Shown here: piece after piece, positions 21,993-33,786 of the stretch
Position numbering within the stretch: the first letter of the stretch is position 1
Layout: each line of letters begins with the position of its first letter
Source: Tausonia pullulans
Lineage: Eukaryota > Basidiomycota > Tremellomycetes > Cystofilobasidiales > Mrakiaceae
Direction of reading: 5' to 3'
Assembly (NCBI GenBank): GCA_951802195.1
Contig: OX637621.1
Span: 930,001-994,000, forward strand
DNA length: 64,000 nt
The notes under the pieces: model-generated
The model's input: only the letters and a program-made list of their open reading frames with translations
Databases searched by the model: none
Told to the model about the DNA's origin: nothing
Position numbers and translations under genes: made by a program

Positions 21993-24900
21993 ATGTCCTT
22001 TGACCAGCCAGTTCCGACTCCGGTCAAGCGCAGGCTGTCGTCTCCCCTTGCGCCGCCCAACTCCGACTACACAGCAACGGGACTCCCTCCTCCTCATTAT
22101 CTGCTCCATCCCCCTATCTATGCTCCGGTCTCAAGCAAGCGTACACGCACCACGGATGGGAGTACCTTCATGACCTCGTCCAACTCTTCCACCACACTCT
22201 CGCACGACGTGTCGCGGCTTCCTCCTGCTCCTCACCTTATCGCCTCCCGCTATGAGACGCAGAGCTCGATGGAGACCTCGGCCAGGCTCGCCAACCCTGA
22301 GAATGTCATCTACCCCTCCTCGACCCAGCTGGGCGACAGCGTCGTTACAGTGAGCATGGCCGCGAACGAGGGCGGAGGAGAAGCAGGCATCGTCGCGACG
22401 GAGTACCCCGACCTTGGGACGCCTAAACGCGACGCGTCTTTCCCGTCTGTGAACCAGCAGCCGCCCTCCTCGCTACTCGCCCAGACCCTTTACAACACCA
22501 GGGTCCCGTCTTCCCATTTCAGCACTCCGCCCATGCAGATTCCCTCTCCCTCTTCCGCCCAGAAGCGCCTTTTCGTCGGATCCCTGCCGCCCAGTTCCCC
22601 CTTCGCCGCCTCGCCACGCGCAGCCGCCACCCGTCAGCAGCACTACCTTCCGCTGCACCTCCTCTCGGACGTCTTCTCCAGTCTGCTCGCCCCCTCCCCC
22701 TCCTTTAGATCGACAGTCATCCCCCTTCCGAACCTCCTCATGACTTTGGAGATTCTGCGGACCACACTGTCGGGAACGTCGTCGAGGCTGTCGCCGAAGG
22801 AGGAGGTCGAGCTGAGGGTTCTCGAAGGTTGGGTCGGCCTCGAGACGACCCGGCTCCTGCTTGGAAGCTCTTCGGTGGGAGAGGAGAAGACTGCTTGGAC
22901 GAGTAGAGGGCAGAAAATTGGGAAGGACATCGAAAAGAGCATCGGCAAGGGGGTGAGTCACTGCTCAACTTTAGACTTCTTCGAGTTGTGCTTGCCGCTG
23001 ACCGACAACTTTTCGCCTGTAGATCCTGCTTTGCCAGAAGGTGAGGCTTCTTTCTCTTCTTTCAGAATGGAGACTACATGAAGACTAATGGGTCTGCGCC
23101 TCTAGAACCCACACCTCGCCAGCTTCCTGCCTCAGCTTGCTATCTTCCAGGCCGACATCGCCTTTGCCTTGGTCAGTCGTCCTCGCCTATCTCACTGCTT
23201 CGGTAGAGGTGAGCTGACAAGCGGGCATCATTAGGGCAACCAACGATTCTCCATCAAGTCCCTCAAGCGCGCCATCTCTGAATCAACTTCCGCCCCGATC
23301 TGCCAGCAGTACTTTCTTCTCTTTGCCCTTGCCTCCTGCCACATCAATTCGGCTCCTTCATCTTCCACTCTCGCCCTTTCCGTCCTCAACCAGCTCCGAT
23401 CTCTCACCCTCGCCAATAACGACCGACTTCTTGCCACCGTCGTCTCGCTTGCCTCTCTCGGCGTTCTCGTCCGGGAGGGCTCATGGCGGGAGGCGCTCTC
23501 GATGCTCGACCAGCTCGAGGCTGAGGTCGGTTTCATAGCTCCGCTACCACCGGCCCTTAAGGGAGCGCCGAAGCAAGAGCTGCCTCCCCCGGCCATGCCT
23601 CCTCTTCAACCCAAGACCAAGCTCGAGCGGCAGATGCTGCTACATTACCTCTGCCTCGCAGCCCTCGTGTTAAACCATGTCGGAGAGGGTGCTAGGGCTG
23701 GAGGAGTGGTCAAGGTGCTACACACCGAGATGGACGTCGGGGAATCGAACGCCACGGGCTCCGACGCGCTCGGAGGTGGAGTCTGGGAGGTCAGTTGAAC
23801 GGAGACCTGCCTCGTCTTGTCCTCGTTCTTGCAAGTGCTGACTTGGTGATCGATTGCCTTTCCTCCTCCAGATTCCTCTGCCCTCCCGACTTGCCTTGAC
23901 GCCGTCAAAACGAGGTGTCACCCCTCCGCTACTACTTCGCTTCACGCCGCCGAACTCCCTTTACGTCGCAGCGTGTCTCATCACCTCCATCTCGCGAAGG
24001 GATCCGCGGGGCAAGAGGTCAAGGAAGGCCCTCTTTGCCTTCGAGGGAATCCAGCACATTAGCAATAACGCTGAACCCTCCTGTGCGTACACGTCCTTGG
24101 TGAAGAAAAGAAGGAGTCCCCCTTCTGATATGCAGCCTTTTAGATCCTCCCTACCCAACGGCGAGGGAGACCCAGAGCTGGGACAACTCCAAGGCTAGGC
24201 TGCACCTCGAGCTTCTATGCGAGGTTGTCGGTGCCTGCATCATTCGCTCCGAGTTCGCAGACGCTGCCCGAGTGAGTAGCCCCATCCAGACTAGGTTCAT
24301 TGCTCTCTCACTTCTGATATCTCTCTTCCTTTTCCCAGACCTTCGATGAACTTGTTGCTCATGCCCGCTCGCACCAGCTGTTCGACATCTACGCCCCTCG
24401 TCTACTTCTCCTCTTGGCCCAAATCCGCCAATCTCTCTCCCAATCAAACGGCGCGCTTGAAGCATACCAAGCCGCCCACCACCTCGCCCCCAAACGGTCC
24501 GACCTCGCTCTTGCCGCTAAGATCGGCGAGATTGGGCTTATGTACGGCCTGGGTCGTCTGGAGGAGGTGCGCGAAGAAGCGGAGAAGGTCGTCAAGGAGT
24601 GCTGGGCGGGCAACGGCGAGTCGAAGGATGCGAAAGGTCTCAAGGGACGGGAGGATGTCATCCTTAGGACGGCGGGAGGGATATTGGCAGCACTGCTGGA
24701 AACTGAGATCCTCAAGTCCAAGTAAGGTCCCTGTTAAAAGAGTATCGAGGTGGAATAAGGACTGATGAAGAGCGTCCTATCAATTAGGAAACACCTCAAA
24801 ATCGCCCTTGACTTCGCCGCGGGAGCCGAGGACAACACGTCGCGACCCCTCGTCATCGGCCTCAACGCAGCTCTTTTCCTCGTGAGGGTCGCACCGCATC

Positions 24901-25341
24901 TTCCATCGAGTCCTCTTCCTGATGAATCCATCCATATTTGTAGAACACTCGTGAGAAGCAGTCACTGATCATGCTTCAGACAGCGCTCCAACTGGCGCGG
25001 TCGCTTGGCAAGGAGGAGACGGGCGGTCACGCCACCATGGGCCTCTGGCTAGGCGAGATGTTTGAGCGTGCGTTGATCCTCTCATCAGGGCTTTTGATCT
25101 CGTTCTGACTTCATCCTTCTCCCTTCAGAACTACTTCGGCGTAACGGCGACGAGAAGGAGGCCCAGAGCATTGAGAGATTGTCAGTCCTCTGTGGCTAAT
25201 AATTCAACTCTCTCGCTGATGAATTGTGCTCTTGCTTTCTTTAGGAACACGAGGCACCGTCGAACACTCGAGAAGAGAGCCGAGAAGCTGGGAGCGGCAG
25301 CGGCAGCGTCGGCGGGGATGGAGTACGGCCGAACGGACTAG
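21993..25341 (+). CDS. MAU2/SCC4-like cohesin loading factor
   Basis: A TPR-type protein of about 900 residues. The N-terminal 150 or so residues are Ser/Pro-rich and disordered (MSFDQPVPTPVKRRLSSPL). Helical repeats follow: PLHLLSDVFSSLLAP, VELRVLEGWVGLETTRLLLG, KSIGKGILLCQKNPHLASFL, AIFQADIAFALGNQRFSIKS, KLERQMLLHYLCLAALVLNH, TFDELVAHARSHQLFDIYAP, GALEAYQAAHHLAPKRSDLA and HLKIALDFAAGAEDNTSRPL. The C-terminal TALQLARSLGKEE...GLWLGEMFE...NTRHRRTLEKRAE resembles the end of Mau2/Scc4, which with Scc2 loads cohesin onto chromosomes. An 18-nt microexon (23023-23040) encodes ILLCQK. The stop is TAG at 25339-25341. The family call rests on repeat pattern and C-terminal order, so another TPR family is possible. 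Confidence 0.62.
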
Positions 25342-25451
25342 ACGGGGAGAGCTTGAGCCCAGAGGAGGCTATTATTACGCTTGCATTATTTCCCTTGCTG
25401 TCTTCTTCTTCTTGCATGATTGAACTACTTTCGCATCTGCCCGTTCTAGCG
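25342..25451. other. Short convergent 3' gap
   Basis: Only 110 bp lie between the two facing stop codons, so the 3' ends of the transcripts probably overlap. Confidence 0.6.
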
Positions 25452-27342
25452 TCACTTCCTACCCAACGAGACCACGGCTTCGAGCGCTACCTGGATCTTC
25501 TCCCACTCGATCTCGCCCCCGGTCCCTGCGAGCCAGTTGCCAACAGCGAGCCTCGCGGCCCCCTTGCCGCCCCACACCGACGGACTGACGTAGATCACTC
25601 GGCCTTCGTTGATGGCCTTGACGAGGGCGGGCCCCTGAGCCTTTTGGTTCGGGTGCCAGGCGCAGTGAGCCGCGAGTCTGTCCGAACCACGGAAGAGGAC
25701 AATGTTGAGCCGCTCGTCCGGGTTCAGAACCTCCCAAAACGGCGAAGCGGCCATATACGCCCGGATCCGGGCGGCGAGGCCGACGTTGTTGCGGATAATG
25801 TCGGCGAAACCTGACCGACCGAGAGAAAGTAGTGATGCATAAAGAGGGAGCGCGCGGAACCGTCGCGAATTCTCGATACCCATGTTGAGGGGCGAGGGGA
25901 TAGGAATGGAAGAAGAGGCCGAGGCAATGGCGAGGTCGTCGGCGGAAGGAGTCAGGTATGCAGGAGGGGGCTGGGAGGGGGAGGGGCCGAAGGACCTGTG
26001 GAGAGAGAGCGTCGAGCGAGTGAAGAAAATGCCGAGATCGTCTGAAGACAGAACACGGTGGGACGGACGTCAAGTTTGGTGTTAGGAGAACGAGGGAGTG
26101 GGCGAGCCAGACTTACATGGGACATTCTAAGGTGCGAGAAATGCGTCAATACTGGTGAATCAGGGGGACAAAGAGTGGCACTGACCAGCCACTTGTGCCC
26201 TGAGATGAGACAGACAGCAATTCACTATCAGATCGGGCTGGCGGCTCGCATGATAGAGCCAAGCCAACGCACCATCCGCGGTCAAACTGTCGGCCAATGC
26301 AAAGTCCTTGCTCATTGAGTCAAACTCGGGGAGCAACGCGGCGAAGGCGCCGAAGGCTGCATCGATGTGAATCCACGAGCCAGGATACTTGTCCGCGAGA
26401 GCTCGAAGCTCCTTCATCTGCGTCGACAGATTACCCGTGTTGACCTCGCCGGCCCCGACAACGATGATGGAGCCCTTGCCCGCCTCGACGTTCGCCTTGA
26501 GGCGGGCTTCGAGCTTGACAAGATCAAACTTCAGATACCCATCGTCCAGGTCGATGCAATTTTTGCGGCCAATCCCGACAATGGCCGCTGCCTTGACGAT
26601 GGACGCGTGAACTTTGACACCCAGCACTTCGACGCCCCCTCCAGGAGGGAAGCCATCCTCGGCCACACACCAGCCCTCGAGCCGGCGCGCAAAGGCAGCG
26701 TCTCTTCCGCATGTGAGCCCCAGAACGTTGCTCGCCGTGGCTCCCGTAGTGGTAGTGCGGCCTTGGAAGGTGTCCCGCTCAATGCCAAGGAGGTCGAGGA
26801 GGAATTCCAGAGCTCGCGCTTCAATGGTTGTCGAGATGGTCTCGGACTGAAGTTGAAATCGAGCTCTGACCTCAGCGGTCGTCCGCGCGTCGAAGAGCCA
26901 ATATACGCACGGGAAGATGGACCTGGACGTTCGAGTCGTACGATGAGACCAGAATGTCCGCCAGCTGGGCTGCCGGAGTCACTCCTCCTGTAACGAAACC
27001 AAAGTACTATCGGCAGGTCAAATCGGCTCGGCAATGATCAGTCTGAGTCACTTTTCGTGTGCCTCTCAACCGCGCAGACGCAAGATCTCTTACCCTAGGC
27101 CCAGCCTGACCACATCCGAGGCCCATAACGACCTCATGGAGAAGATGTCGGACCGTCTTCTCCGTTCCCAGGCCCTGGTCTGGCAGAGCGGCCGGCAACG
27201 ACTCCAGGGCGCATGCGATGTCTTCGCGCCGAGGGAGCGTCGGCAGTTCAGACAGGTTGTCCGATCGGGCTTTGATATGATCGGCGACAAGCGGAAGCAG
27301 GCGAGAGAACTCCGACTCGGGGGTAGCTGGCGCGAGTGACAT
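25452..27342 (-). CDS. Group II PLP-dependent decarboxylase (aromatic/tyrosine decarboxylase-like)
   Basis: This is a pyridoxal-phosphate enzyme of the amino-acid decarboxylase fold, about 480 residues. From the ATG at 27342 (MSLAPATPESEF) the exons give YFGFVTGGVTPAAQLADILV, SSYDSNVQVHLP, the PLP-phosphate region TTTTGATASNVLGL, SWIHIDAAFGAFAAL (the Asp that contacts the ring nitrogen), then the Schiff-base lysine segment TADGHKWLNVPYDLGIFFTR. Family features follow: SPLNMGIENSRRFRALPLYA, FRGSDR and GRVIYVSPSVWGGKGAARLA. The lysine segment is assembled from a 14-nt exon (26199-26186) and a 10-nt exon (26126-26117). The stop complements 25452-25454. The substrate is not predictable. It stands alone with no secondary-metabolite neighbours. 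Confidence 0.85.
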
Positions 27343-27731
27343 GGCTAATGGTGGTGTTGGGCCAAGACAAGTAGTTAAGCGAGCGAGACAGGAAGCTGCG
27401 AGAGGCGCATGTCGACAAAACGCGGGCAGACGCGTGTGTGCGTGCCATCGTCGGTCAAAGCCGAAGGGCCGGGACCCACGATCGACTGCCGAACATCTAA
27501 GAGCGCACTTATGCCACAAGAGAGAAAGTAGAGCGGCATGAGATCGTCATATTGTCGTTGCAGCATGGGGAGAGGCCTTAAGAGGGGAAAAGAGAGAGAA
27601 AGAAAGGATTATAAAAGACGAGGGAAGCGGAGACAGGAAGGGATCTTAAATGCGAAACCGTCAGATTGCCCGGCGTCCTCTTCTGGGAGAAATCGAAGCA
27701 TTGAGCAATAAACATGACTCACTCCTTTGCC
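27343..27731. other. Intergenic: decarboxylase promoter and RAD50 3' end
   Basis: 389 bp between two minus-strand genes. It should contain the decarboxylase promoter and the RAD50 terminator region. No coding or structured feature is seen. Confidence 0.55.
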
Positions 27732-30700
27732 TCAGCCGCGGAGCTTGTGCTTGGTGATGACGGACTAGGGAAGCGAAAGCAAAGAATTGTCAGTCAGCGT
27801 CCGGTCAAAGTGATTCGCCATCACGTCAAAAAAACCTTTTGGTCTGTGCGAGAGGAAGGAAGGTAATGCATCAGAACATGCGAACAGAGGGGAAATCGCA
27901 TCAAAAAGAAACAGCATACGCTGGTCGCGGGTAAGTTTGATGTAATAGTCGATGTCCGAATTCATGCTGATCTCGCGTAAGAAACTCTCGTCATGGGTAA
28001 TGACGACGAGTTGGAAGCGGCCGTTTCTCTTTCGTTCCTCGATGATGGCAGCCAATGCGACGGCAAGCGATTTGATGTTCTCGGCATCGAGGTTTGTCGT
28101 CGGCCTGCAGAGGAAGAAGAAGTTCAGCTCAGTGACACGTCTTCTCGTCATGAGAGGAGGCAGGACTCACTCATCCAGGGCGATGATACCGCAGTTGTGA
28201 CCGAACGAATCGGAAAGAGCCAGGCGAATGATAATCGAGGCGAGCACCTTCTGGCCTGCACTGCAGCGCCCGCGCATGTCCATCTCGACCTGGTCCTTAA
28301 CCATGACAACCTGAGACCTCAGAGAAGAGTCAGACGACTGACGCAGGAGAAGGGGAAGCGAGACTGACGCGATAGTTGTAATTGGTCTTGGTGGCAGAGA
28401 CCTTGGTCGAGTCGGCGTCCGAGCGAATGAGGATATTGTCGATGTCTGGTCGAGGGTGAAACAGGGCCACATCAGCGGCGCGCTCTCCGCATGCAAAAAA
28501 TGACATGGCGGCCCACCGGTGCCCTGATAGGTCTTATTCCAGAGGTACTTGAGGTTTTCGTTAATCTCCTTCATCTTGACACTGTGGTATCGCATAATGG
28601 CACTGGAGAAGGGACAGAAGGTATAAGCAAGAGCTTGTGAACCCGTCGACTGATTGGGACGGACCTGTCGAGAGCAGCCCCATACTTCTGCAAGTCTTCG
28701 GTCGCCATGCCCGAGGTCTTTTAAAGGGTTCAGCTGAGGCATTTCTCGAAAAGAACAGCTTGAGGGAAGGCGACAGACCTGGACCTCGATCAGCTTGCTC
28801 ATGTAGTCCGCGTCAATCGTTTTGTACTCTACAGCGAGCACCTCCTTCTGTTCAAGCAGCTGAGCCTTGAGTTGGGAGATCTCTCCCAACAGCGTGGCGT
28901 ACTGGAGACAAACGGGGAGAACTAGTCCATTCAGCGTCGCCTCAGGGCAGGATCAACGTCACAAGCACGCACCTGACTGTTGAGGTCCGTCTCCTTCTGC
29001 TTGCTCTTGCCGTATTTGGAGTTGTATTGGTCCCTCGCCCGAGCAGCTTCCTCGACCCCGAGCACAGCCATCTCTAATCTGGCCTTCGTGACACGCTCCT
29101 TGAAGCTCCGGTGCCGGATGTTATCTTCGAGGTTCTTACGGTTCTTGTCCGACTGGTATATTTGTGTCTCGATCTCCTTGATGATGGTATCCGACTGGGT
29201 GATAGCCTCTCGGACCTCATGAGCTTCGGCCTCCTTCTTCAAGAGCGCGTCCTCGATCCGACGGAGGCGGCTCGGCCCGTTCTCTTCGGTCCACTTCTCA
29301 ACAGCCCGATTTGCGCGATCGAGCTCACCGACAGACTCGGCGTGGGATTGAAGGCCAGCCTCTTCGACGAAGAGATCCTGCGAAGCCTGACGGCGATACT
29401 GAGCGAGCTCGTCCTGCAGCTTCCGGATCGGCTCATCCGCCTTCACAATCTTCGCGTCCGAGTCCTGGATTGCATAGGAGGTGATGGAGCATCAGTGAAA
29501 AGACCTGCGGCCGGCGATGTCAGAGCGGCAAGTCCGCACCTTGAGCTGCTGCTTCAGAGTCTCAAGGCTCGTCCGCGACTCGTCCAGACGGAGCTCGATG
29601 GCCTTGAACTTCTGGAAATCTGAATGGTACCGCGACTTCTGCATCTCCTTCTGGTGGATCGTATTTCGAGAGGATTGAGCCTGCTTGGCATACTTGTCTT
29701 GCTCGAGGCCGAGCTTCATGAGCTCCTGCGAAAATGATTTGCTGTGAGGCCGAACAGAGCTGAACATTAGCGAAAGAGAGTCACCGCGAGCAGCAAGATG
29801 CGACGCACATCTCGCCAGCGAGCTTGCTGAGCTCCGTCTCAACGTCTCTGGCCATCCTGACGGAACCTGTGGTCGCGAGGTTCTGCTGAAGGGTCATGAC
29901 CTCAGACGAAAGATCGCGCTTCTCGATGAAGGCCTTGGTAATGGAAGCGGCGATGGTTCGCAAGTTAAGCAGATCCTTGAGCTCCTGCTTGAGTGTATCG
30001 ACGGCACTGGCCGCCTGGTTTCGTCGTCTCCAGCGTCAGCTTACTCTCGGTATTTGCTGGAGAGTGCAGAATAGGGGGCAACTCACTGTCTTCGCAGTTG
30101 CCTTGGCCTTCTTGAGCTCGACTTCCGTCGACGACAGCTTCGAAGATAAGGTCGGGATGACGCGCATGCGGACGTCAGGCATCTTCTCAACCTCGGGCTG
30201 GATGCGAAGGAGACGCGTGAGAAGCTCCTCCCAGCCGACAAGATCGCTCCGAGCCTCCCTCAGACTCTGGCCGTTCTGGCTGTCGGCAGTTGACTGCAGC
30301 TTGGCGAGCTTTAGGGTCGATTGCGGAGTCAGCTTTTCTCTTAAGCTGTGTTTGATCCAGATGATGCGACAGAGAACGAACGTAGCGCTCGAGGGCCGGG
30401 ATCTCCTCATCCTTGACCTTTCGGTCGCATCCGACGCAGACCTTTTTCGTCGATTTGGCCGAGTCAACACACCGCGAGACAAGCTTGGGGACCTGCGTGA
30501 AGAACTCGATGTCACTGAAAATGGCGTGCTCGTCAGCAGCAGTTTTTCTTCTTCTGCCAGCAGGTACGCTTGACCAACCCCTTAGCGCGCTCGATGCACT
30601 CGCGAGCGGTCTCGAGGGCAACCTGAAACGAGGGTGATTCGTCCGCATCCTCGCAAATCTCTGCCACACGCGCGTCCAGGTCTGCAAATAGAGGAGAGTA

Positions 30701-33700
30701 CAAAAGGGAAGAATGAATCGTCAGCGAGGTCTCAAGTTGCCAAAGCGTAAAGACAAACCCTTGAGCTCAGCCTGCTTGTCCGAGAGCCTTTGCCTGTCCA
30801 ATGTGAGGGTGGTCTCGACCGCCGCAAGCGCACGGTCGGACATTGTTCTCTTTCGTTCGGCAGCGGTGATCTCGCCCTCTTTCACACTGAAGACATAGGG
30901 TGGTCAGCTTCAAAGGTCAAAAGGTCACAGCAAGCGGGGACACGCGAGCACGGACATGATGGCTTGAGCGACATCCGATTCGATGCTTTCCGGCGCAGGA
31001 TCCTTGCCGATGAGAGTTTTGTGGGATTCTCTCGTCTTTTCAAGGCTGTTGGATAGACCGGATGTCAGAGAGAGAGAAAGAAAGAAGTAGAGAAGCCTGT
31101 CAGGGTTAAAGACGCACTGGTTTTCAAGGTAGCTCAATTTCCTCGTGAGGGCATCTTTCTTGACATTGAGGGTCGCCCGCGCCTCCGACTGCTGGTTGAG
31201 CGTGGCAAACTCGGCGTTGAGGCTCTCGCGCTCCGCCTCGCGGGAGGCGATGTCGCCCCGGAGTGTTCTCTTGCGCTCATCATAGTTGGCCTCGGCAACG
31301 GCCTTTTCTGTGTCCTCAAGGTTCTTACTCTCCTTGGCAATGTCGGCCTCGATCATGGCAAGCTCGGCCTCGATGACATCCACCGAGTGGTCCTGGCTCT
31401 CGCGAGTGTCGGCCCGGATGGAGGTTTCGATCTCGTTCTGAGAGCGCACCAATGTTAGCGGTTCAATCCGAAAGAGTAGGACAAACGAGCTTCGTCTCTG
31501 ACCATCTGCCTCCTTAGGCTGTCTCTGTTGCCCGTTTCGGATGCCTTGTCGTTGCTGAGCCTAGTGATGTTTTCTTGGAACTCTTGCTCCTTCCGGCGAG
31601 ACTCGTCCTGCAGTCGCTTTCCTTCAGCAACTGGTGGAACTGAGAGATAATCATGGCACTCGAGTCGACAGACGGACCTTCATCTGCCTGACGGTGACCT
31701 CCTGGCGCTTGAGGTGGCTGTGGAGCTTATCGATGATCTCATCGATCTTCTCCTTCTCGAGCGGCAAGCAGTCGTAACCTCGGAAGTCGTACTGGTTGCA
31801 GATCTGCTTCGCCGCCGCCTCGCGCTGTCGGATGGCGTCCTCGTGTGCCTAGAGAAGAAGTCAGCGAGTCGACCAATTTAAGGGGATCGCGATATCAGAT
31901 ACATACCGCCTTCTGGCCAACAATGACACCCTTCTGCTGGACGATGGTGGAGAGCTCACGCTCGAGCTTGCGGAGCTCGTCCTCCTGGTCGCTCTTGGAA
32001 TTTTGAAACTCCGTCTTACGCTTCTTCTTCGTATTCATTTCCTCGTTGAATGACAGCGCCTTGATCTGGAGGTCCTGGTCCGACTCTGCGTGAGGCAATT
32101 TAAGTTGTCAGCAAGCCAGCTTTCCAAAGCCAGCGAGCAGCCAGCCTCACCCTTCAGGAGCGTCATTGAGTCCTCATAACTCGCGATCTGCTCCTCCCAG
32201 ACACTGATCTCGTGCTTGAGGCTCTCCTGGCGGGCAAAAACCTCGGTAAACTCGCCAGCCTTTTCCCGGAAGTTGAGGTTGATCTCGGCGAGCTCCTGGG
32301 CGCGGGCGCCGACATCCGCAGCTATGGCTTCCTGGCGTTCGATCCGCTGGGTGAGTTGCTGGACCTTAACGGTAATCTACAAAGGGCGGGAGGTTCAAAA
32401 ATTAGCATCGGGATGAAGGAAAAAAGAGTAAATCGCACGTTGTTGGCACGCGTCCGCTCGTGCTGGAGGTGACTGAGCTTCTCCTTCTCGACCTTGAGAT
32501 CCGCCGCTCGGTCTTTGCGCATTTTCTTGATCGAGTCGAGGGCGTCGGTGAACCTGACGAGTTGATGGTGTAAGTGAATGAGTAGGACATGAAGTCACAG
32601 GAATAACGCGCTTGGTCGCTTCGAAGATCTCGTCGAATTTCTTCTTGAGGTCTGCAGGCGTCGCGAGTGGCCAATTGCTCTCCTCTTGATGGCAAAAAAT
32701 GACATTATCAAGGATAGCCTGCGAGACGCCGAGGAGTCTTGGGACCTCGCTGTCGATCTCGGAGCACTTGGTTGAGATGGTGTTCCTCTGCAAGCGCCCG
32801 CATGGGTGAGTGAGCAAAGCACGCGGGGGAGGGGGGGGGGGGGGGGGGCAACCGGAGACGATACCCACCTTCGTGTTCCCCTCGTTGGCCTCGTCCTTGG
32901 AGAGAATACCCTCGAGAGTCTTCATTGAAAGGCCCGTCTTTTTAACTGTGACCGAGACGTTGCGGGTGACGATCATCCTCTCCCTGCTAGCGTTCTTGAA
33001 CCGAAGTTTGACCTGGGCCTTGACCTCGTTCTCGCCTGCCAGCTTTAGTGGAATCGTCAGGTGGTAGTCCTTCTGATGCAGAGGAGCAGGGGCGCACCTT
33101 GGGATCGTGAATGAAAGCACCCGTCGTTTTTGTGTTGGGAGGTAGAATCCCTGTCGTCGCGTATTTGAGGCACTCGATGATGGTCTGGAGGGATGGAAGG
33201 CAAAGGTATCAGCATTTCTGTGTGCCAGGGTGTGGTAACCGCTCAGCCGTCTATCCTGAAAGGAGGACAGGTCGAAGCGTCGCTGAGACGATACCTGCGC
33301 GTCTGACTCCATCAATCAGGCCACTACGAACTCGCCCAACACTGAAGTCCACTCCCTGTCCATCTAGCAAAGTGAAGGCAATGGCTAGCGGACTGTCTCG
33401 CTTTGCGATCTCCACGCCACGCCGATTCATAGCCCTCCCACCGGCCACGTCCGCTCATCGAAAGAGGATCCACGACTCACTGTCTTCCCGGTACCGTTAC
33501 TGCCAACAATGACCGTGACAGGGACGGAGAATTCAAGCACCTGCATCTGCGAGTTGCTGTAGACGAGCGAAGAGAGTAAGGCATCAGCGCGCGTGGGAAG
33601 GGCGGTCCAGCCAAGCAAGGTGGATCGCACTCAAAGGACCGCACACCACGTATGGCGAGCTTGTCGAGTCCAGACCTATATGTCAGGAGTCATACGAAAT

Positions 33701-33786
33701 CGGGTTCAGCATGCGATGTTGATAGAGGAAGAACATGAGGGCGGAGGATGCTGGTCGTCGCCCGCTTTCCGGGACGCAACGGACAT
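27732..33786 (-). CDS. RAD50: DNA double-strand-break repair ATPase Rad50
   Basis: Rad50 is the SMC-like ATPase of the Mre11-Rad50-Nbs1/Xrs2 complex, which senses and tethers DNA breaks. The N-terminal ATPase half reads [35 protein letters not shown] (Walker A) and [20 protein letters not shown] long coiled coil is interrupted by the zinc hook [18 protein letters not shown] (CxxC near 30430). The C-terminal half has the signature [20 protein letters not shown], Walker [15 protein letters not shown] and the switch [14 protein letters not shown]. It ends [10 protein letters not shown] at 27732. I place the start at 33786 (MSVA, then a GTCCCG donor and an acceptor before GTCTGGACTCGAC), giving [12 protein letters not shown]. 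That first exon is tentative. The coding region is unusually intron-rich, with roughly 20 or more short introns, one carrying an 18-base homopolymer. Confidence 0.93.
32831..32848. repeat. Homopolymer G run in a RAD50 intron
   Basis: Eighteen G bases (poly-C on the RAD50 sense strand) lie in the intron after the exon that encodes the FVHDPK-like and [13 protein letters not shown] region. Confidence 0.8.

Noticed and set aside
21683-22003. Plus-strand open frame before the SCC4-like gene as a separate small gene
   Set aside because: It is Arg-rich with no recognisable domain, and it overlaps the likely leader of the downstream gene.
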